From NCBI GenBank assembly GCA_016937175.1, contig JAFGWL010000060.1, forward strand, positions 1 to 6,609: a stretch of DNA of 6,609 nt. The letters run 5' to 3'. Source of the DNA: Candidatus Mcinerneyibacteriota bacterium (GTDB lineage Bacteria; Macinerneyibacteriota; Macinerneyibacteria; Macinerneyibacteriales; DSCS01). Numbering within the stretch: position 1 is the stretch's first letter; every line of letters begins with the position of its first letter. The notes below the pieces were generated by a model. It was not told the origin of the DNA and made no database searches. It saw only the letters and a program-made list of their open reading frames with translations. The translations under genes and the position numbers were made by a program. This document shows positions 1-4,696 of this stretch, piece after piece.

Positions 1-246
1 ACAGTCCACGTGGGCGTAATGCCTGGTTTCAGACTGATACTCCACATGAGCGGTCGCGATGGTGATCCCACGCTCCCTCTCTTCGGGCGCTTTGTCTATG
101 GCATCGAAATCCATCGCTGCGGCGAGACTTTTTTTGGCAAGCACCTTGGTCATGGCACTTGTAAGGGTTGTCTTACCGTGGTCAACGTGACCGATGGTAC
201 CAACATTCACGTGCGGTTTGTTCCTTACAAATTTTTCTTTGGCCAT
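1..246 (-). CDS. tuf: Elongation factor Tu, N-terminal 82 residues (partial, runs off window start)
   Basis: EF-Tu is the GTPase that carries aminoacyl-tRNA to the ribosomal A site in the cytoplasm. Only the first 82 codons are present. The translation begins [20 protein letters not shown] and shows the G1 P-loop GHVDHGKT (residues 19-26), the switch I segment ERGITIAT (58-65, with the Mg-binding Thr62), and the start of the G3 box at D81-C82. The ATG at 246 has a strong AGGAGGT ribosome site at 254-260 with a 7-nt spacer. It lies 28 nt downstream of tRNA-Thr(GGT), the arrangement of the E. coli tufB locus, so it is probably cotranscribed with the four tRNAs. The identification is certain; whether a second tuf copy exists elsewhere cannot be seen here. 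Confidence 0.98.
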   Translation of the reverse strand, partial: MAKEKFVRNKPHVNVGTIGHVDHGKTTLTSAMTKVLAKKSLAAAMDFDAIDKAPEERERGITIATAHVEYQSETRHYAHVDC

Positions 247-274
247 CTTTCCTACCTCCTGTTTTCTAATTATA

Positions 275-348
<74 letters not shown>

Positions 349-368
349 CTGTCCTCACAATCCACCAT

Positions 369-379
369 AAAAAAAAAAG
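369..379 (-). terminator. U10 tract directly after tRNA-Gly, possible weak terminator or attenuator
   Basis: On the minus strand the tRNA-Gly acceptor stem (GCGGGAA/TTCCCGC) is followed, after its discriminator T and one C, by ten consecutive T residues (369-378). A GC-rich stem followed by a U tract resembles an intrinsic terminator, placed between tRNA-Gly and the tRNA-Thr(GGT)-tuf part of the operon. It may reduce readthrough into tuf, or it may only be a spacer removed during tRNA 3' processing. The sequence alone does not decide. Confidence 0.3.
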
Positions 380-453
380 AGCGGGAAACGGGACTCGAAC
401 CCGCAACCCTCAGCTTGGAAGGCTGATGCTCTAGCCAATTGAGCTATTCCCGC
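380..453 (-). tRNA. glyT: tRNA-Gly (anticodon TCC)
   Basis: The minus strand gives a complete cloverleaf: acceptor GCGGGAA/TTCCCGC, anticodon stem TCAGC/GCTGA with loop CTTCCAA (anticodon TCC at 417-419), and a T arm containing GGTTCGAGTCC. The discriminator is T (380) and CCA is not encoded. It is third of four tRNAs, matching glyT of the E. coli tufB operon. A run of ten T residues follows the 3' end in transcript sense. Confidence 0.97.
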
Positions 454-471
454 TGCTCGCTCAAAAAGAGA

Positions 472-554
472 TGGAGGGAGAAGGATTTGAACCTTCGTAG
501 CCGGCTGGCAACAGATTTACAGTCTGCCCCCTTTAACCACTCGGGCATCCCTCC
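472..554 (-). tRNA. tyrU: tRNA-Tyr (anticodon GTA)
   Basis: This is a class II tRNA of 83 nt with a long variable arm on the minus strand. The acceptor is GGAGGGA/TCCCTCC, the anticodon stem is CAGA/TCTG around CTGTAAA (anticodon GTA at 518-520), and the T arm holds GGTTCAAATCC. The discriminator is A (472) and CCA is not encoded. It starts only 2 nt after tRNA-Thr(TGT), so both must be released from one precursor; it corresponds to tyrU in the E. coli tufB operon. Confidence 0.97.
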
Positions 555-556
555 AA

Positions 557-629
557 AGCTAGCAGAGGGACTTGAACCCACAACCTGCTGATTACAAATC
601 AGCTGCTCTACCAATTGAGCTATGCCAGC
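557..629 (-). tRNA. thrU: tRNA-Thr (anticodon TGT)
   Basis: The minus strand forms a cloverleaf with acceptor GCTGGCA/TGCTAGC (one G-T wobble), anticodon stem GCTGA/TCAGC and loop TTTGTAA (anticodon TGT at 594-596), and a T arm with GGTTCAAGTCC. The discriminator is T (557) and CCA is not encoded. It is the first gene of the tRNA-tuf operon, matching thrU of E. coli, and begins about 12 nt after the predicted start of the proximal promoter. Confidence 0.97.
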
Positions 630-647
630 GTTTGGTCAACGCAAGAA

Positions 648-676
648 TTTATACAGGAAAATAAAAAGACTGTCAA
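648..676 (-). promoter_or_regulatory. Proximal promoter (P2) of the tRNA-tuf operon
   Basis: In minus-strand sense a perfect -35 TTGACA (671-676) is separated by exactly 17 bp from -10 TATAAA (648-653). Transcription would start near 641, about 12 nt before tRNA-Thr(TGT). The region just upstream (about 677-708) is rich in A/T runs and looks like an UP element. A GC-rich discriminator (TTGCG) follows the -10, as in stable-RNA promoters under growth-rate or stringent control; that regulation is inferred. Confidence 0.8.
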
Positions 677-738
677 GTCATTTTCCTAAAATTTTCATCT
701 CTTTTTCGACCAAACACCATATTACGGGATGTGTGAGA

Positions 739-767
739 ATGATAAAGGCATTCACCCCTCTTGTCAA
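739..767 (-). promoter_or_regulatory. Distal promoter (P1) of the tRNA-tuf operon
   Basis: A second sigma-70-type promoter in minus-strand sense has -35 TTGACA (762-767), a 17-bp spacer and -10 TATCAT (739-744). It would start near 732 and read through P2 into the tRNA genes. With P2 it makes a tandem pair, as is common for stable RNA operons. The 630-837 interval contains no convincing gene, and I see no clear intrinsic terminator for the gene ending at 838, so readthrough from upstream is also possible. Confidence 0.6.
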
Positions 768-837
768 GGGATTTAACCCCTTTAATAGTTTGAGATTAGG
801 CTTCTTAAAAGCATGTCTCTGAGGCGCGGGGAGCTCT

Positions 838-1701
838 TTATCGTCCGGGTTCTCTCACCTTGGACAGGAGAGCCGCGCTCAGCCCCCAGGAGGCCAGCAT
901 AAAGAAAGGAATGACAGCCAGTGCCGGCCCTGCCGGGTATCCGTTCATCTCCATGGCGATGACCTTTCCCGTTAGAGCCGTCATGAGGATGGAGAGAAAG
1001 ATAAGGTAGACAGGGGCCAGAAGATAACCACGGGGGTCTTTTCGGACAAAAAGAAGGCCGGAATAAAAAGAGAGGGGGAGGAGAAGCCCCAGGTCCAGGC
1101 CCTGGACAGGCAGTGTCGTGTAGTGCTCCAGGGACCGGGGATAGACCGACCCGTCCAAAAGAGGCGGCAATACCACGCTAAGCCACAGAAGGGCGATGAC
1201 AGTTGCGTTAAAGATCAGGAAAAATGCGGCAGGTTTTACGGGACTGTCCGTCTGAAAGGATCCTTTCAGACTTTCTGTGTCAAAAGAGGCCAGTGTAAAG
1301 GCCAGGGCGAAAAAAGAGGCTCCGGCAAGAGCGGCATAAGCCAGAAAGAGCTCATTGTACATCCCCATGACCAGATAGAAAAGATAAGTCACCAAAAAAT
1401 AAGAAAGAGAGCCGGCCAGAAGATAGTGTCCGCGGAGCGAGCCCCGTCTTGCCAGATAACAGGAGAAGGCTAGAAGAGGCAGAGCGATAAAAAGGGTCAC
1501 ATAATCCTGGGCGACCCCCTGGAGGGCCACTTCCCGGGACATATGGCGGTAAGGCCCCTCTCCGTAAAGGAGGACAGTCTCTCCCCGGACCGATTCTATC
1601 GACCGGGGGCCTTCCCCTTTTCTGTCCAGGACCCCGCACAGGGCAGAAACGAGGGAAAGGAGAAGAATAATTGTTACGAGAGCCGGGATCGTCTTTTTCA
1701 T
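838..1701 (-). CDS. Uncharacterised multi-pass membrane protein, third gene of lip operon
   Basis: I cannot name this 287-residue protein. It begins MKKTIPALV, and hydrophobic stretches suggest about eight membrane segments: roughly residues 4-25, 67-84, 92-111, 117-139, 158-181, 201-219, 225-246 and 257-280. A polar loop of about 40 residues (26-66) follows the first segment, and polar/charged links such as ARRGSLRGH (84-92) join later helices. No catalytic motif, Walker box or transporter signature is visible. I chose the ATG at 1701 because AGGAGG at 1708-1713 sits 6 nt upstream; the adjacent ATG at 1704 would leave only 3 nt, and longer in-frame starts lie inside lipA. It begins 10 nt after the lipA stop, so it is very likely cotranscribed with lipBA, which does not prove a role in lipoate metabolism. 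Confidence 0.85.
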   Translation of the reverse strand: MKKTIPALVTIILLLSLVSALCGVLDRKGEGPRSIESVRGETVLLYGEGPYRHMSREVALQGVAQDYVTLFIALPLLAFSCYLARRGSLRGHYLLAGSLSYFLVTYLFYLVMGMYNELFLAYAALAGASFFALAFTLASFDTESLKGSFQTDSPVKPAAFFLIFNATVIALLWLSVVLPPLLDGSVYPRSLEHYTTLPVQGLDLGLLLPLSFYSGLLFVRKDPRGYLLAPVYLIFLSILMTALTGKVIAMEMNGYPAGPALAVIPFFMLASWGLSAALLSKVREPGR

Positions 1702-1707
1702 CATGCC

Positions 1708-1713
1708 CCTCCT
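1708..1713 (-). promoter_or_regulatory. Ribosome binding site that decides the start at 1701
   Basis: AGGAGG in minus-strand sense overlaps the last two bases of the lipA TAG stop codon (1712-1714). It favours the second of two consecutive ATG codons (1699-1701) by spacing and suggests translational coupling between lipA and the membrane protein gene. Confidence 0.7.
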
Positions 1714-2575
1714 AAACCGAGCATCCTCTGAACATCTCCCCGGCCTTATAAGAACTTCTGACCAGGGGGCCGCTGGCGGCATCTAAAAAGCCCATCTCCA
1801 GGGCTTTGGCACGGTACTCTTCGAATTTCTCCGGAAGAATATAGTCAGCTACGGGATAATGCTCTTTTGTGGGAGCCAGATACTGGCCTATTGTCAGCAG
1901 ATCGCATCCGGCCTTACGCAGGTCGGCAAAGACTCCGTAAAGCTCCGCGTCTGTCTCTCCCAGCCCGACCATGAGCCCCGATTTTGTTTTTATGGACGGG
2001 TTGATTGTCTTAGCCCTTGCCAGCAGCTCCAGAGAGCGTTCATAGACAGCTCCGGGGCGCACGGCTTCATACAGGCGGGAGACAGTCTCTACGTTGTGGT
2101 TGAGGACATCGGGCCGGGCGTCGAGAACTGTGTTCAAAGAATCGGAATCTCCCTGAAAGTCAGGGATCAGAACCTCGATCCCCACTCCCGGGTCGATCTC
2201 CCGGACTTTTCTGATGACAGAGGCAAAATGAGCAGCCCCTCCGTCGGGAAGGTCATCTCTTGTCACAGAAGTGATCACCACATACTTCAATCCAAGAGCC
2301 TTGACAGCTTCGGCTACATGCCGGGGCTCTTCCTTATCTAAAGGCTGCGGCTTCCCTTTGTTGACATTACAGAAGCGGCATCGCCGGGTGCAGGTATCTC
2401 CCATGATAAGAAAAGTCGCTGTTCCCCGGTTAAAACACTCCACCCGATTCGGGCAACGGGCTTCGCGGCAGACCGTATTCAAGTGGAGGTTTTTCATCAA
2501 GCGCCGTACCTTTTGCTCTTCTTCTGTGGGAATCTGTTTTGATTTCAGCCATTCAGGCTTTCTCCTGTCAACCAT
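1712..2575 (-). CDS. lipA: Lipoyl synthase (radical SAM)
   Basis: LipA inserts two sulfur atoms into octanoyl groups already attached to lipoyl-domain lysines of E2 subunits or glycine cleavage H protein, using two 4Fe-4S clusters and S-adenosylmethionine. The 287-residue product has every family mark: auxiliary-cluster cysteines in CX4CX5C spacing (C36, C41, C47), the radical SAM motif CX3CX2C (C62, C66, C69 in CTRRCRFC), the SAM-binding region TRGGDV-like segment [13 protein letters not shown], and the C-terminal RSSY motif (R273-Y276), whose serine ligates the auxiliary cluster. Length is normal for short LipA forms. The ATG at 2575 lies inside the end of lipB (8-bp overlap) with AAGGAG at 2581-2586 and a 5-nt spacer. 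The last residues (FRGCSV) add one extra cysteine of no known role. Confidence 0.97.
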   Translation of the reverse strand: MVDRRKPEWLKSKQIPTEEEQKVRRLMKNLHLNTVCREARCPNRVECFNRGTATFLIMGDTCTRRCRFCNVNKGKPQPLDKEEPRHVAEAVKALGLKYVVITSVTRDDLPDGGAAHFASVIRKVREIDPGVGIEVLIPDFQGDSDSLNTVLDARPDVLNHNVETVSRLYEAVRPGAVYERSLELLARAKTINPSIKTKSGLMVGLGETDAELYGVFADLRKAGCDLLTIGQYLAPTKEHYPVADYILPEKFEEYRAKALEMGFLDAASGPLVRSSYKAGEMFRGCSV

Positions 2576-3236
2576 CTTCTCTCCTTCTTTCTGTCACGGT
2601 CGACCCAAAGACACGGCTCAAAGTGTCGACGACTCCTTCAGTGACGGCATCAAAATCCTGTTTATCCCCTCTCTCTTTTTCAAGAGAGGTCACTTCCTTA
2701 TCTGTGATCCCGCAGGGGATGATATAGGAGAAGTGGCTCAGGTCTGTATTGATATTGAAAGCAAATCCGTGCATAGAGACAAAGTGGGAGACATAGACAC
2801 CGATGGCCGTGATCTTCCTGTTTTCGATCCAGACACCGATCTGGCCCTCGCCGGCTTCTGCCCTGATACCGCAGGACTCATCCAGATACCTGGTAAAGAC
2901 CTCTTCCAGGGTCTGGATATAGGCCTTGACGCCCAGCCCCAGCTCCTTGAGATGGAAGATGGGATACCCTACCAGCTGCCCCGGGCCGTGATAGGTCACA
3001 TCCCCTCCCCGGGTGGTCTGGATGACTTCGATCCCCCTGTCGGCGAGAAATTCCCTGGAAGCGACTACATTGGCTCCGGTACTGAACCGGCCCACAGTGA
3101 TCACCGGAGGATGCTCCACCAGGATAAGTGTATCGGGGACTTCTCCTTCCATGCGGAGCTGATGATATTTTTTCTGGACAGACAGAGCTTCCTGATAGCC
3201 GCATCGTCCCAACCGGACTACATGTAAAGGTCTCAT
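2568..3236 (-). CDS. lipB: Octanoyl-[acyl carrier protein]-protein N-octanoyltransferase
   Basis: LipB moves octanoate from acyl carrier protein onto lipoyl-domain lysines in the cytoplasm, making the substrate for LipA. The 222-residue protein carries the LipB signature [18 protein letters not shown] (76-93). It also has the catalytic lysine within NRKITAIGV (K141) and the acyl-thioester cysteine within IIPCGI (C175), so the Cys/Lys dyad is intact. The ATG at 3236 has a GGGAGG site at 3240-3245, only 3 nt upstream, so initiation may be modest. It is the first gene of lipB-lipA-(membrane protein) and has its own promoter just upstream. Having both LipB and LipA means lipoate is made de novo; no LplA-type scavenging ligase is in the window. 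Confidence 0.97.
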   Translation of the reverse strand: MRPLHVVRLGRCGYQEALSVQKKYHQLRMEGEVPDTLILVEHPPVITVGRFSTGANVVASREFLADRGIEVIQTTRGGDVTYHGPGQLVGYPIFHLKELGLGVKAYIQTLEEVFTRYLDESCGIRAEAGEGQIGVWIENRKITAIGVYVSHFVSMHGFAFNINTDLSHFSYIIPCGITDKEVTSLEKERGDKQDFDAVTEGVVDTLSRVFGSTVTERRREDG

Positions 3237-3255
3237 AGGCCTCCCTTTCGCATTT

Positions 3256-3283
3256 ATGATAAGAGAAAGTCCTCCCTTGTCAA
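3256..3283 (-). promoter_or_regulatory. Promoter of the lipB-lipA operon
   Basis: In minus-strand sense the 56-bp gap upstream of lipB contains -35 TTGACA (3278-3283), a 16-bp spacer and -10 TATCAT (3256-3261). The predicted start is near 3249, leaving a leader of only about 13 nt that contains the ribosome site. The two hexamers are the same as those of tRNA-tuf P1. Confidence 0.65.
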
Positions 3284-3292
3284 CTCCGGAAT

Positions 3293-3667
3293 CTACCGTC
3301 TGTGAGCCAGGATCGTCACAAAGAGGCGCCCCACTTCAAGAAAACCGCAGACAGCCATGGCCGGAAGTGACCCCTGTCCCGAAAGAGGGGGGATGATTGG
3401 AGCCAGGAAACCAAAGGAAAAGACCGCCAGAAGAAACCGGACAGGAAATTGAATATAATAGAGAAAATAAAAGCGTCTCATCTGTCTGATAAAGACCACC
3501 CCGGAAAAGAAAAGCGAAAGATAGAAAACCAGGGTCACAAGTGTGAGAAGGTCCCACCGGTAATGCCCTGTCATAGCTTCGGCCGGGAAGCGATAACCCC
3601 GGAAAAGAGTTAAAAAATCAAGTACTCCAAAAAATATCAGCATGAGTGAGGCAGTCTTTTTTTTCAT
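3293..3667 (-). CDS. Small uncharacterised membrane protein (four predicted helices)
   Basis: This 124-residue protein is not recognised. It starts MKKKTASLM and has four hydrophobic stretches at about residues 6-22, 40-61, 66-92 and 101-120, with basic residues on the loops (RQMRRF at 61-66 and the C-terminal HRR). By the positive-inside rule both ends would face the cytoplasm. No enzymatic or binding motif is visible. The ATG (3665-3667) overlaps the TGA of the upstream acetyltransferase gene in an ATGA arrangement. It has an AAGGAGG site at 3672-3678, so translation of the two genes is probably coupled. The lip promoter begins directly after its stop codon. Confidence 0.85.
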   Translation of the reverse strand: MKKKTASLMLIFFGVLDFLTLFRGYRFPAEAMTGHYRWDLLTLVTLVFYLSLFFSGVVFIRQMRRFYFLYYIQFPVRFLLAVFSFGFLAPIIPPLSGQGSLPAMAVCGFLEVGRLFVTILAHRR

Positions 3668-4449
3668 TTCTCCTCCTTAAGTATCGTCCCCATGGCCCAT
3701 GACCCGGCTGTCTCAAATCCCAGCCTACTGTAGATACGTCCGGCCTGCGGATTGTCGTAAAAGAGCGATGGCTCCTTCCCCTCTGTCAGCAGAGAGCGGC
3801 ACAGGGCCTGCAGGCAGGCAGCGGCATATCCTTTCTTACGATGGCCCGGCCGGGTGGCCACTGCGACGATCATGGCCCCGCCGCTGTATTCCGCCACAGA
3901 AGAGGCTGAAGAGACAATCCCCCCCTCTTTCCTTACATAGGCGATACGTCCCGTCCCCGAAAGCAGGGCATCACAATAGGACTCTTTCCCTGATTCATCC
4001 AGTTCAAACTCTTCGATCTCCAGCTGGAGTTCAAAGAGCTCATCGCAATCTTCACAAGAAGCCAGAGTCACTTCCTCCTCCGGCAAGCCTTCCACCTCCT
4101 TCAGTACTTTGAGATGGGAAAAGACCTGTTCCCTGCAGGAGCGAGGGTCAAGGATACCGCGGAATCTGTCAATGGAACTTTTCTCTCCGGCCAGGAATCT
4201 TCCCTTTTGCAGGAAAGGTGTGAGCTCTTCAATGTCTGAAGATCCGGAAAGAGAGAGTGTCTGCGAATCGTAGAAGCGAAGAACCACACTGCTCAAACAC
4301 CCTCCGGCATATTGCCCCCAGAAGGAGTGTCGCGGACTCTCCATTCCGAAATTTTCCATGTCAGCCATGAAAAAAAGATTGAGAGCTCCCCCCTTTTTCA
4401 AAAATTCAGCCATCTCCTCACGTTCCGGCTCCCCGATTTTTCTGATCAT
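3664..4449 (-). CDS. GNAT family N-acetyltransferase
   Basis: The C-terminal half (about 125-261) matches the GCN5-related acetyltransferase fold, which transfers an acetyl group from acetyl-CoA to an amine. Motif A is visible as MIVAVATRPGHRKKGYAAA (193-211), with the pyrophosphate-binding RKKGYA (204-209) fitting the Q/RxxGxG/A pattern. Motif B follows as LFYDNPQAGRIYSRLGFE (229-246), typical of GNAT enzymes. The N-terminal part (1-120) is not recognised and may be a degenerate second GNAT-like domain or a substrate domain. The length (261 aa) suits two-domain family members. The ATG at 4449 has a GGGAGG site at 4454-4459. It is the first gene of a two-gene unit, overlapping the small membrane protein by 4 bp. 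The substrate cannot be inferred. Confidence 0.85.
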   Translation of the reverse strand: MIRKIGEPEREEMAEFLKKGGALNLFFMADMENFGMESPRHSFWGQYAGGCLSSVVLRFYDSQTLSLSGSSDIEELTPFLQKGRFLAGEKSSIDRFRGILDPRSCREQVFSHLKVLKEVEGLPEEEVTLASCEDCDELFELQLEIEEFELDESGKESYCDALLSGTGRIAYVRKEGGIVSSASSVAEYSGGAMIVAVATRPGHRKKGYAAACLQALCRSLLTEGKEPSLFYDNPQAGRIYSRLGFETAGSWAMGTILKEEK

Positions 4450-4476
4450 TTCCCCTCCCTGGTCTCATCATACTCA

Positions 4477-4506
4477 ATTTTACCCGGGGAAGAAAGAATT
4501 TTTCAC
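4477..4506 (-). promoter_or_regulatory. Candidate weak promoter of the acetyltransferase gene
   Basis: In minus-strand sense GTGAAA (4501-4506) lies 18 bp from TAAAAT (4477-4482). Both hexamers are partial matches to the sigma-70 consensus. A start near 4470 would give a leader of about 20 nt. It is the best candidate in the divergent intergenic region for this strand, but it is much weaker than the plus-strand promoter. Confidence 0.35.
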
Positions 4507-4516
4507 CTCTTCTTTC
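4492..4516. repeat. 7-bp inverted repeat in the divergent promoter region, possible operator
   Basis: GAAAGAA (4492-4498) and TTCTTTC (4510-4516) form a perfect inverted repeat around an 11-nt centre. It covers the -35 of the candidate minus-strand promoter and lies 14 bp upstream of the plus-strand -35, so it could bind a regulator of either or both genes. The arms are low complexity, so chance is a real alternative. Confidence 0.25.
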
Positions 4517-4530
4517 GGAGTCCGTCTCAT

Positions 4531-4559
4531 TTGACGCTTCCCTGCTTTTCTGTTATAAT
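4531..4559 (+). promoter_or_regulatory. Strong promoter of the amino acid ABC transporter operon
   Basis: The -35 TTGACG (4531-4536), a 17-bp spacer and a perfect -10 TATAAT (4554-4559) give a near-consensus sigma-70 promoter. The start is predicted near 4566, leaving a leader of about 130 nt before the binding protein ATG at 4697. Confidence 0.8.
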
Positions 4560-4565
4560 AACAAA

Positions 4566-4696
4566 ACCTAAAAATTCATAGCCTTCAAAACCTTTCTGAG
4601 GATAAGGGAATAATAACCGGGCAAAAGAGCCCTGCATCGTATGAAAATACGTAATGAAGATAGTTTTTAAACTGCAAATCAAAGAAAGGAGATATC
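4566..4696 (+). other. 5' leader of the ABC transporter operon with small hairpins
   Basis: This leader of about 130 nt contains three short perfect hairpins: GGGC-AAAAGA-GCCC (4619-4632), CGTAT-GAAA-ATACG (4638-4651, a GNRA-type loop) and AGTT-TTTA-AACT (4662-4673). The ribosome site AAAGGAG (4685-4691, 5-nt spacer) follows. I compared it by eye with glycine, lysine, glutamine (glnA), SAM and c-di-GMP riboswitch consensus features and T-box anti-terminators and found no match. It may be an unremarkable leader or an unrecognised control element. Confidence 0.4.

Noticed and set aside
800-812. GCTT-CTTAA-AAGC hairpin after the membrane protein gene as a terminator
   Set aside because: The stem is only 4 bp and no T tract follows in minus-strand sense.
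622-822. Plus-strand frame of 66 codons between the tRNA genes and the membrane protein gene
   Set aside because: It starts inside tRNA-Thr(TGT) and runs antisense through both tandem promoters, with no ribosome site; the region is better explained as promoter DNA.
1702-1782. N-terminal extension of the third lip-operon gene to an upstream ATG at 1782
   Set aside because: The extension would overlap the lipA C-terminus by about 70 bp, lacks a good ribosome site and adds non-hydrophobic sequence before a typical MKKTIP membrane start.
2271-3227. Long plus-strand open frame of 318 codons opposite lipB and lipA
   Set aside because: It lies antisense to two unmistakable genes, crosses their junction, has no ribosome site or family motif, and its translation is low-complexity mirror sequence of the lip genes.
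4641-4670. Nine-codon leader peptide frame (MKIRNEDSF) in the transporter leader
   Set aside because: It has no Shine-Dalgarno sequence, starts within a hairpin stem, and has no run of one amino acid codon as expected of attenuation peptides.
4566-4696. Known riboswitch or T-box in the transporter leader
   Set aside because: No AGGGUGGNACCGCG T-box core, no glycine, lysine or glnA motif core and no c-di-GMP GEMM core was found by eye; reported only as an unclassified leader.
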